From NCBI GenBank assembly GCA_945869935.1, contig CAMBSA010000158.1:1-5592 (forward strand): a stretch of 5,592 nt of DNA, given 5' to 3'. Source of the stretch: Bordetella parapertussis (GTDB lineage: Bacteria; Pseudomonadota; Gammaproteobacteria; Burkholderiales; SG8-39). Every line of letters begins with the position of its first letter. The stretch's first letter is position 1. The position numbers and the translations under genes are program-made. Shown here piece by piece: positions 1 to 5,331 of this stretch. The notes below the pieces were generated by a model that was given only the letters and a program-made list of their open reading frames with translations, was not told where the DNA came from and did no database searches.

Positions 1-1226
1 TGCCGGTCCGAGAGCTTCGCGACCGCTGCGGGGGCCTTGTCATCGGCGATCTGGATCAGCCAGTTGCGTTCGTCCTGGCAGCGCAGCATGTCGGAATCGA
101 CCCGGGTGCCGTCCTTGAACGCCATGCGCGGCACGAGACGCTTATCCGCGGTGCGCTTGCCGGCGCCGGTGTCATGCAGGATGAACTCGCCCGCTTCGAG
201 ATTGAACACGGTGATGTCCGCGGGCATGCCGGGCTTGAGCGACCCTGCCCGATCATCCAGGGACAGCGCCCGCGCCGGGTTGATCGTCACCCGCTCGACC
301 ACGTCCCGGACCGACATCCCGAGGCGCATGCAGACGCCCATCACATGGGCGAGCGAATAGGCGGGCCCGAGTACGTTGAATTGCTGCAGGTCCGAACTGA
401 TGATCTCCGGAACGAGGCCCTGGGCCATGACCTTTTCGGCCACGTCCCAGGCGAAGTTGTAGCCGCCGAAGCCCACATCGAACAGCACGCCGCGGCGCGC
501 CGCCTCGCGGACCACGGGCATGATCCTGCCGTCGTCGTCGAGCACGCCGTAGTTGTTGCCGTGAAACACATGGGTGATGATGTCCCCGGAATCGGCGATG
601 CGAAAGATATTGTTGGCCTCGTCATTGCCGGCCTGGAGCTGTTGCTCGCCGATGTGGATGTACAGCGGGCGGCCCACGGTCTCCGCCAGGCCCTTGGCCA
701 TGCGCATCGCCCCGGTGCCGAAGCCGCCGTAGGCGCCGATCTTCATGTAACGCAGCCGGTCGCCGTGTTCCTTCATGTAGTCCAGCCACTTGACGATCGG
801 GATGTGCGTCAGGGTGCGGACGTTGTCGCCCTCGATGAAGTTCAGACTGATCAGGCCGATCGGCCGCATCGCATAGGGGCCGACGTAGAGCTCGGTGATC
901 GTGCGCCCGTCGGTCAGTGCGTGGTATTCGTCCAGCGTGTCGATGCCCGGCCCGCCCGCTTCGATGAAGGAGGTGACGCCCTGGTAGATGCCTATGCTGT
1001 CGGGATCGGCGAACCCGAGCGTGCCATAGACGTGAACGTGGATATCGATCCAGCCGGGGCTGAGATAGCTGCCCGACACGTCGATGATTTCCGCCCCCGG
1101 GGGCGACTCGCCGATCGAATGGATCTTGCCGTTCTCGATCGCGACATCGACCACCCGGTCGATGCCCTGGGAGGAGTCGATGACATGCGCCCCGTGGAGA
1201 ACCCGGATGCCTTTTTGCTCGCTCAT
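1..1226 (-). CDS. Dihydroorotase-like amidohydrolase/deacetylase (EF_0837/AHA_3915 type), 3' end cut by window edge
   Basis: The 408 visible residues form most of a metal-dependent amidohydrolase, and the C-terminal end lies outside the window. The N-terminal beta domain (about 1-55) leads into the metal motif DIHVH with H63 and H65. Other likely ligands are K162 in RYMKIGA (candidate carboxylated lysine), H191 in YIHIGE, H219 in GDIITH and D279 in IISSD. This layout and the block GDIITH...GVLFDVG...IISSD resemble the predicted amidohydrolase/deacetylase group related to dihydroorotase. Family members cleave amide or cyclic amide bonds in the cytoplasm; the substrate here is unknown. I chose ATG 1226 because GAGGG lies 4 bases upstream. 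An in-frame ATG at 1262 has no ribosome binding site and would leave a very short leader from the predicted promoter. The gene follows the MDR gene after 114 bases and has its own promoter. One oddity is F253, where I recall relatives having His. Confidence 0.9.
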   Translation of the reverse strand, partial: MSEQKGIRVLHGAHVIDSSQGIDRVVDVAIENGKIHSIGESPPGAEIIDVSGSYLSPGWIDIHVHVYGTLGFADPDSIGIYQGVTSFIEAGGPGIDTLDEYHALTDGRTITELYVGPYAMRPIGLISLNFIEGDNVRTLTHIPIVKWLDYMKEHGDRLRYMKIGAYGGFGTGAMRMAKGLAETVGRPLYIHIGEQQLQAGNDEANNIFRIADSGDIITHVFHGNNYGVLDDDGRIMPVVREAARRGVLFDVGFGGYNFAWDVAEKVMAQGLVPEIISSDLQQFNVLGPAYSLAHVMGVCMRLGMSVRDVVERVTINPARALSLDDRAGSLKPGMPADITVFNLEAGEFILHDTGAGKRTADKRLVPRMAFKDGTRVDSDMLRCQDERNWLIQIADDKAPAAVAKLSDR

Positions 1227-1271
1227 TTCGCCCTCATTTCGAGATTTCCACGCCGATTTCATACAGGGAAA

Positions 1272-1308
1272 ACAGTGAATCGATACTAGGTCCGGTATCC
1301 GTCACTGT
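1272..1308. promoter_or_regulatory. Imperfect palindrome covering the -10 and most of the -35 element (candidate operator)
   Basis: The left arm ACAGTGA-atc-GATAC (1272-1286) mirrors the right arm GTATC-cg-TCACTGT (1295-1308) around an 8-base centre. Twelve positions pair, with a one-base difference between the unmatched inner segments. The dyad covers the predicted -10 entirely and half of the -35, which is where a repressor would block polymerase. No regulator gene is in the window, so the binding protein is unknown. The transcript starts near 1276, so an RNA hairpin role is less likely. Confidence 0.5.
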
Positions 1309-1311
1309 CAA
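1283..1311 (-). promoter_or_regulatory. Sigma70-type promoter for the EF_0837-like amidohydrolase
   Basis: On the minus strand a perfect -35 hexamer TTGACA (1306-1311) is followed by a 17-base spacer and TAGTAT (1283-1288, 4 of 6 matches to TATAAT). Transcription would start near 1276, giving a leader of about 50 bases before ATG 1226. The promoter lies in the only sizeable gap between the two flanking minus-strand genes, so the downstream gene can be expressed independently of the upstream pair. Prediction by eye only. Confidence 0.65.
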
Positions 1312-1329
1312 ATAAGGGCACTGTCAAAT
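1303..1329. repeat. Two direct copies of an 11-base element CACTGTCAAAT
   Basis: CACTGTCAAAT occurs at 1303-1313 and again, identically, at 1319-1329, a 16-base period. Read on the minus strand each copy contains TTGACAGTG. The proximal copy supplies the promoter -35. The distal copy sits about 51 bases before the start site and has no acceptable -10 of its own. Together with the inverted ACAGTG at 1272-1277 it makes three copies of one half-site around this promoter, which suggests regulator binding rather than chance. Confidence 0.6.
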
Positions 1330-1340
1330 CCGCCGGCCGT

Positions 1341-2348
1341 TCAGGGTGTCACCACTACCTTGCCGATGGCCTCGCGATCCTGGATCAGCCGCAGGCCCTC
1401 GATCGCACGCTCAAGCGGCAGCACGGTATCGACCACCGGCGCGATCTCGCCGTTCCCGATCATCTCCATGAGCGCGGTGAGATTCTCATCCGAATAGCTG
1501 TTGGAACCGATCACCCGGAGTTCGAAGGTCCAGATATAGCGCAGGTCTTCCTTCGGATCGTAGCCGGCGGTCGCGCCGCACACCAGGATGCTGCCGCCGC
1601 GCTTGACGCACTTCAGCGACGGAACCCAGGTGTCGCCGCCGGTGAAATTCACCACGCAGTCGACGCCGCCCTCGTAGCTTCGCCGTTGCGGCTTGCCGAA
1701 TTTCTCGATCACCCACTTCGACCAATCCACGTCCCGGTAATTGACGACGTGATCGGCGCCGAGCGATTTCAGGCGCGCGAGCTTGTCCGCGCTCGATGCG
1801 CATGCAATGACTTCGCAGCCGAGCTTCTTGGCGAGGATGACGCAGGCCATGCCGACACCGCCCGACGCCCCCAGCACCAGCACCTTGTCGCCTTTGGCGA
1901 CGCTCTTGTGGGTGACGAGCATGCGATGCGCCGTGCCGTAGGCGACCGGCAGCGACGCGGCGTCCTCGAAGCCGACCTTGTCGGGCATGCGGATCATCTG
2001 CTCGTTCGAGACGAGGCAGTACTCCGCCATGCCGCCGTCCAGCATCTCGCCCATCAGACCGACTTTTCTGTCCAGCGGATTGATGAGCACGCGGTCGCCG
2101 ACCTCCCAGCCGCCTTCCGCACCGGATCCGATCTGGTGAATCTCGCCCGCCATGTCCAGCCCGAGCACCACCGGCAGCGGCACCTTGATCCCCGGCATGC
2201 CTTTCACCGTGAACACGTCGTGGTGATTGAACGAAGACGCGCGGACCCGGATGACGGTGTGGCCCTCGGTCGCAACCGGCATCGGGTGATCGTCGACGAC
2301 CTGGAGATTTTCCAGACCGCCATGCTGTTTCAACACCAGCGCCCGCAT
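1341..2348 (-). CDS. Medium-chain dehydrogenase/reductase (MDR), quinone oxidoreductase-like, without structural zinc site
   Basis: This encodes a 335-residue cytoplasmic NAD(P)H-dependent oxidoreductase. The N-terminal GroES-like domain (about 1-115) carries SSFNHHD near 38-44, as in quinone oxidoreductases, followed by LGLDMAGEI. The Rossmann domain has GASGGVG at 160-166 and a long alpha/beta region to about 280. The loop that holds four cysteines in zinc alcohol dehydrogenases (around residues 88-110) has none. A catalytic Cys near residue 40 is also absent, so I favour a zinc-free quinone/enoyl reductase type despite the usual 'zinc-binding dehydrogenase' label. I chose ATG 2348 because GGAG lies 6 bases upstream and MRALVLKQHGG is a typical family start. 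A GTG at 2387 overlaps the upstream stop but has no ribosome binding site. The gene follows the ATZ/TRZ amidohydrolase by 35 bases, so one operon is likely. The substrate is unknown. Confidence 0.93.
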   Translation of the reverse strand: MRALVLKQHGGLENLQVVDDHPMPVATEGHTVIRVRASSFNHHDVFTVKGMPGIKVPLPVVLGLDMAGEIHQIGSGAEGGWEVGDRVLINPLDRKVGLMGEMLDGGMAEYCLVSNEQMIRMPDKVGFEDAASLPVAYGTAHRMLVTHKSVAKGDKVLVLGASGGVGMACVILAKKLGCEVIACASSADKLARLKSLGADHVVNYRDVDWSKWVIEKFGKPQRRSYEGGVDCVVNFTGGDTWVPSLKCVKRGGSILVCGATAGYDPKEDLRYIWTFELRVIGSNSYSDENLTALMEMIGNGEIAPVVDTVLPLERAIEGLRLIQDREAIGKVVVTP

Positions 2349-2354
2349 TCTTGT

Positions 2355-2358
2355 CTCC
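2355..2358 (-). promoter_or_regulatory. Ribosome binding site that decides the MDR start
   Basis: On the minus strand GGAG stands 6 bases before ATG 2348. The competing GTG at 2387 is preceded by a T- and C-rich stretch with no purine motif. This supports a 335-residue protein rather than a 348-residue one. Confidence 0.75.
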
Positions 2359-2383
2359 GGTTCGATGAGAGTTTGCTTTTTTG

Positions 2384-3829
2384 TCACGGGAAAATATCGC
2401 CCATCCGGCGGGCGAACTGGTAGAGGTCGCGGTTGCGCTCGCGAATCGCGGCGAGCATCGGCTTGGCTTCGCGAATGATCGCCGCCGCATCGAAGGCGGT
2501 GATCACGCCGCCCTCGACCACGACCTTGCCGTCGACGATCACGGTGTCCACGCTGCTGCCGGTCTCGGCAAAAACCATCTGCTGCACCGGATCGTTGAGC
2601 GGCGTCCAGACCGGCGTGTCGAGGTCATAGAGCACGATGTCCGCGCGATAGCCGGTGGCGATCTGCCCGATTTGCCCGGCCAACTGCACCGCTCGCGCGC
2701 CGCCTTCGGTCCCCATGGCGAGCGCCTGCCGCGCCGTGACCCAGCGGTGGCGATCGGGCTGCGACGTCCGCCCGAGCATGGCCGCCAGCCGCAGCGCCTC
2801 GTGCATGGCGAGATTGTCATTGGTGATGCTGCCGTCCGTGCCGACTGCAACCGTCACACCGCCGGCTAACATCTGCGCAATCGGCGCGATGCCGGTGCCC
2901 ACCTTGAGGTTGCTCTCCGGGTTGTGCACCACGACCACGCCGTGTTTCGCAAGACGGTCGATGTCCTCCTGTTCGATCCAGATGGTGTGGGCGCAGCTCA
3001 GGCGGTGGCTCAGCAGTCCCAGCCGCTCGAGATGCTGGACCATGGTGCAGCCGTAGCGTTTTGCGGCGATCGTGGTCTGGATCTTCGATTCCAGCAGGTG
3101 GGTGTGTATCCCCAGGTCGTGCCGCTCGGCGATATCGCGGCACATCAGCAGCAGTTCATCGCTGCAGCGCACCGGGTTGGTCGGTGACGGAAACACCGAA
3201 AGACGTTCCTGCGGGCGGTGATAAAGCTCGACCGATTGTTCGATCAGCGCGCGGGTTTCCGGCAAGGGCTTGGGCGGCAGCGGCGCGAGGCGCTTCAGAT
3301 CCTCCGCGAGATCGGGCGGCAGCGGCCGGTCGCTCGGAAATATATCGGTGAACGCGTCGTCGAACACCCGCAGTCCCAGCACCATGCGCATGCCGCTGTG
3401 CCCATACGCCTCGACCGCCGCGGCAACATCCTCGGGGCCGAAATTCTGCGCCGGAAAATGATCGATCGCGGTGGTGGTGCCGCTCAGCAGCATCTGCGCC
3501 GCATTGAGCATCGCACTGACATAGACCTCGCGCGGCAGGCGGCCGCTGGTGTCGGCCTGATTCAGCCACATGAATACCGGATGGCTGACGGCGTCCTGCG
3601 TTCCCGCCGACAGCGCACCGGGCGTATGCATGTGGGCATTCACCATGCCCGGCGCGGCGAGGAAACGGCGGCCGTCGATGGTGCGCACGGCGCGCTGCTT
3701 CAATGCCGGGTCTACCGTTCCGACGGCGGTAATCGTCTGCCCGTCGACGAGAATGTCGCCGCGCTCGATAAAGCGACCGGCGGCGTCGAGTGTCAGGATG
3801 GCGGCGTTTTCGATCAGCAGAGTACTCAC
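2384..3829 (-). CDS. ATZ/TRZ-family amidohydrolase (chlorohydrolase / SAH-MTA deaminase-like)
   Basis: This 481-residue protein has the full metal site of the cytosine-deaminase-like amidohydrolases (COG0402). The ligands are H66 and H68 in VNAHMHT, H244 and E247 in HTHLLES, H281 in CAHTIW and D332 in VGTDG, with NPESNLKVGTG at 303-313. A beta-sandwich (1-60 plus about 395-445) flanks the TIM barrel. Family members use one Zn or Fe to deaminate or dechlorinate purines, thio-nucleosides, triazines and similar heterocycles in the cytoplasm. The length fits the family. I chose GTG 3829 because GGAG lies 7 bases upstream and STLLIENAAILTLD matches the expected N-terminus. The frame stays open further upstream, but that part is probably leader. 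This is the first gene of the minus-strand operon and diverges from the M20-like gene. Preserved E247 and D332 argue for an active enzyme. The exact substrate (deaminase or other hydrolase) cannot be told. Confidence 0.93.
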   Translation of the reverse strand: MSTLLIENAAILTLDAAGRFIERGDILVDGQTITAVGTVDPALKQRAVRTIDGRRFLAAPGMVNAHMHTPGALSAGTQDAVSHPVFMWLNQADTSGRLPREVYVSAMLNAAQMLLSGTTTAIDHFPAQNFGPEDVAAAVEAYGHSGMRMVLGLRVFDDAFTDIFPSDRPLPPDLAEDLKRLAPLPPKPLPETRALIEQSVELYHRPQERLSVFPSPTNPVRCSDELLLMCRDIAERHDLGIHTHLLESKIQTTIAAKRYGCTMVQHLERLGLLSHRLSCAHTIWIEQEDIDRLAKHGVVVVHNPESNLKVGTGIAPIAQMLAGGVTVAVGTDGSITNDNLAMHEALRLAAMLGRTSQPDRHRWVTARQALAMGTEGGARAVQLAGQIGQIATGYRADIVLYDLDTPVWTPLNDPVQQMVFAETGSSVDTVIVDGKVVVEGGVITAFDAAAIIREAKPMLAAIRERNRDLYQFARRMGDIFP

Positions 3830-3836
3830 GGCTTTG

Positions 3837-3840
3837 CTCC
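3837..3840 (-). promoter_or_regulatory. Ribosome binding site fixing the GTG start of the ATZ/TRZ amidohydrolase
   Basis: GGAG on the minus strand is 7 bases before GTG 3829. The open frame extends 48 codons further upstream to a TTG at 3973, but that extension crosses the leader hairpin and reaches the predicted -10 element, so it is unlikely to be translated. Confidence 0.7.
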
Positions 3841-3920
3841 AAAAAGTAGCTTCTGTCGATGCGAGGGGATACTCCCCTTGCGCGTCCCGGCGGAAATACT
3901 GCCGGGGCATCAAGAAAATC

Positions 3921-3959
3921 CGGTCCGGCTTTGCCATGCAACCGATGTGGCTCGGACCG
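3921..3959 (-). promoter_or_regulatory. Nested hairpin in the 5' leader of the minus-strand operon
   Basis: An outer perfect 7-bp inverted repeat (CGGTCCG 3921-3927 with CGGACCG 3953-3959) encloses an inner 4-bp pair (GCCA 3933-3936 with TGGC 3948-3951), leaving an 11-base loop and an asymmetric 1/5-base internal loop. The predicted minus-strand transcript starts near 3969, so the structure would form at the very 5' end of a ~140-base leader. It could stabilise the mRNA, bind a protein or be part of a regulatory leader. I do not recognise a known riboswitch class. Confidence 0.35.
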
Positions 3960-3967
3960 AATGCATT

Positions 3968-3996
3968 TTGCAATGAGTATGAAAGGGCGCCATACT
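3968..3996 (+). promoter_or_regulatory. Predicted promoter for the M20-like hydrolase operon
   Basis: TTGCAA (3968-3973, 4 of 6 to TTGACA) is followed by 17 bases and CATACT (3991-3996, 4 of 6 to TATAAT). The start would be near 4003, about 60 bases before ATG 4063. It is weaker than the opposing promoter, and the two could not be occupied by polymerase at once. Confidence 0.4.
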
Positions 3997-3997
3997 C
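3975..3997. promoter_or_regulatory. Perfect 7-bp inverted repeat (candidate divergent operator)
   Basis: GAGTATG (3975-3981) and CATACTC (3991-3997) form a perfect dyad with a 9-base centre. Each arm contains the -10 hexamer of one of the two opposed promoters, so one bound dimeric regulator could shut both operons. No regulator is encoded in the window. Confidence 0.5.
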
Positions 3998-4004
3998 GGG
4001 TCAA
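3976..4004 (-). promoter_or_regulatory. Predicted promoter for the minus-strand operon
   Basis: On the minus strand TTGACC (3999-4004, 5 of 6 to TTGACA) is followed by exactly 17 bases and CATACT (3976-3981, 4 of 6 to TATAAT). Transcription would start near 3969, leaving a ~140-base leader before GTG 3829. It overlaps the plus-strand promoter on the opposite face. Prediction by eye. Confidence 0.5.
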
Positions 4005-4062
4005 TCAACGAAGATGCTTTTTCATCGCTTTCCCTTCCATCGGTTTCCTCTTTCCTTCACTC

Positions 4063-5331
4063 ATGACCGGCGATTCGATTGCGCAGCGGCTGCTGCCGTT
4101 TCTTTCCCGGGCTCGCGCCTGCACGGTGTTCCAGGAGCTTGTGCGCGTGCCCAGCCCCCAGACCGATCTGCTCGAGGCCGAACCGCTGCTGCGGGAGTTC
4201 ATGAACGTGGCGCTTATGCCGCGCATGAGCGCGCTCGGCATGACCGGCATACGTCAGGACGCGATGGGCAACCTGATCGCCGAGACCGGTGCATGCCGCT
4301 CCGGCCGTTCGATGATGCTGGTCACGCATGCGATGAATCAGCCGCCCTCGACCATGCCCGACCCGTACGGCGGCAAGCTGATCGACGCAAGTGCGCACGG
4401 CCTGCCGGGTGACGCCGTGCTCGGCAAGGGCGCGAGCGAGCAGAAGGGCACCATGGCGGCGATGCTGCACGCGATCGAGGCCGTCCGGGATGCGGGCATC
4501 GGGATCGAAGGCCGGCTGGTGTTCGTCTGCTGCGTGTCGGGCGAGACCGGCAAGCACGATGCGATCCGCAACGTCGTGGAAACCGAAGGTATCCGCACCG
4601 ATCTCGCCTTTGTATATGGCAACAGCCTCAAGCTGCAGCTGGGCAATCGCGGCCGGGTGGATGTGAAGGTGATCGTGCGCGGTGCGCCCTGCCATTCCAG
4701 CCGCCCCACCGACGGCGCCAACGCGGTGACCGGTGCAATGGAAGTGCTGCGACGGCTGGCAGCCGAGATACCCAATGACCGGGTGCATGCGCAGCTCGGT
4801 ACCGCCTGGCTCACCTGCAACCGCATCGAGAGCTTTCCGAAATCCACCCATACCCTGCAGGATCGCTGCGAGATCGGCCTGGATCGCCGCCTGCTGCCGG
4901 ACGAGGATCCCGAGGCCGCGGTGGCGGAGATTGCGCGCGTCGCTTGCGCAGTCGACGGCTGGCCGGACCCGATTTCGGGCAAGCCGCTGCAGGTGGTCGT
5001 TGAAAAGGGCGCGGTGATGTACCCGAGCCTCGTCACCGAGGATTCGCAGGTGGTGCGCCTGCTCAAGTCCGGATGCGAGGCGATGCTGGGCGAGGCGCCC
5101 GAGACCTTCTACGGACAGTCGGCGCATGACCAGGGCTATCTCAATGCGGTCGGCATCCAGACTGCGAACTTCGGCTCGGGCGAGCAGGCGTTCGCGCATA
5201 CCGATCTCGACATGGCTTCGGTGGACAAGACCTTCGATGCCGCCCGGGTCTATGCGTGGATGATTGCCGCTTACCTGGGCGGCGATTCACCGGGTGCTGC
5301 ACCAGGCGCCAACCAAGGGAGTGGCAAGTGA
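4063..5331 (+). CDS. Divergent M20-family (ArgE/DapE/CPG2-like) metallohydrolase with altered metal-site residues
   Basis: The 422-residue protein has the M20 layout. An N-terminal helix (ELVRVPSP, 25-32) and a catalytic domain carry H89 in VTHAM, GKGASEQKGT (121-130) and SGETG (159-163). The dimerisation domain starts near 196, with HSSRP at 211-215 and GANAV at 218-222. The catalytic domain resumes near 310, with H379 in FAHTD. M20 enzymes hydrolyse N-acyl amino acids or peptides with two zinc ions. Here the usual HxD reads H89-A-M91, the bridging Asp of GRGxxDxKG reads E126, the catalytic Glu of the EE pair reads G160 next to E161, and the later Glu (CPG2 E200) position falls in YGNS (185-188). 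The enzyme may use a changed metal site, different chemistry, or be non-catalytic. ATG 4063 fits the family N-terminus but has no ribosome binding site; upstream in-frame ATGs at 3973 and 3979 lie inside the promoter. It is the first gene of the plus-strand operon. Confidence 0.88.
   Translation: MTGDSIAQRLLPFLSRARACTVFQELVRVPSPQTDLLEAEPLLREFMNVALMPRMSALGMTGIRQDAMGNLIAETGACRSGRSMMLVTHAMNQPPSTMPDPYGGKLIDASAHGLPGDAVLGKGASEQKGTMAAMLHAIEAVRDAGIGIEGRLVFVCCVSGETGKHDAIRNVVETEGIRTDLAFVYGNSLKLQLGNRGRVDVKVIVRGAPCHSSRPTDGANAVTGAMEVLRRLAAEIPNDRVHAQLGTAWLTCNRIESFPKSTHTLQDRCEIGLDRRLLPDEDPEAAVAEIARVACAVDGWPDPISGKPLQVVVEKGAVMYPSLVTEDSQVVRLLKSGCEAMLGEAPETFYGQSAHDQGYLNAVGIQTANFGSGEQAFAHTDLDMASVDKTFDAARVYAWMIAAYLGGDSPGAAPGANQGSGK
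5316..5321 (+). promoter_or_regulatory. Ribosome binding site for the acyl-CoA ligase, inside the M20-like gene
   Basis: AGGGAG lies within the last codons of the M20-like gene, 6 bases before GTG 5328. It is much stronger than anything before the M20-like start, and it decides the GTG start that overlaps the preceding stop. Confidence 0.8.

Larger units (their letters stand above)
1227..1340 (-). other. Regulatory gap between the MDR gene and the EF_0837-like gene
   Basis: This 114-base gap holds the promoter, palindrome and direct repeats listed separately. Just after the MDR stop I see only a short GC-rich CGGCCGGCGG stretch without a T-tract, so no convincing rho-independent terminator. 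Read-through from the upstream genes into the amidohydrolase therefore remains possible. Confidence 0.6.

Noticed and set aside
1223..1237. Four-codon open frame (ATG AGG GCG AAA TGA) overlapping the ATG at 1226
   Set aside because: It could be a coupling mini-ORF, but it has no ribosome binding site of its own and its AGG is simply part of the ribosome binding site for 1226.
174..1289. Long plus-strand open frame (371 codons) opposite the EF_0837-like gene
   Set aside because: It is antisense to a gene with clear metal motifs, its product is an Ala/Asp/His-rich string without recognisable domains, and it spans the promoter gap. It is a shadow caused by high GC.
2348..2387. GTG at 2387 overlapping the upstream TGA as the MDR start
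   Set aside because: The 4-base overlap looks like coupling, but there is no ribosome binding site before it. ATG 2348 has GGAG at ideal spacing and fits the family N-terminus.
1486..2490. Second minus-strand frame (334 codons) inside the MDR gene
   Set aside because: The product is Arg/Gly-rich low-complexity, and the frame competes with an intact Rossmann-fold protein on the same strand.
3864..3878. AGGGG/CCCCT short dyad as a terminator
   Set aside because: It has only five pairs and no T-tract on either strand. At most it is a minor leader stem.
3830..3973. In-frame upstream extension of the ATZ/TRZ amidohydrolase (48 codons)
   Set aside because: It begins with TTG without a ribosome binding site, crosses the leader hairpin and does not resemble the family. 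GTG 3829 has GGAG at 7 bases.
3973..4062. Hydrophobic N-terminal extension of the M20-like protein (FFIAFPSIGFLFPS) as a signal peptide
   Set aside because: It would need a start inside the predicted promoter without a ribosome binding site, and the hydrophobic run comes from the T/C-rich leader. Family homology begins after 4063.
4057..5199. Long minus-strand open frame (380 codons) opposite the M20-like gene
   Set aside because: It has the same His/Ala/Arg-rich antisense composition, no start signal and no family resemblance. The opposite strand has a coherent M20 fold.
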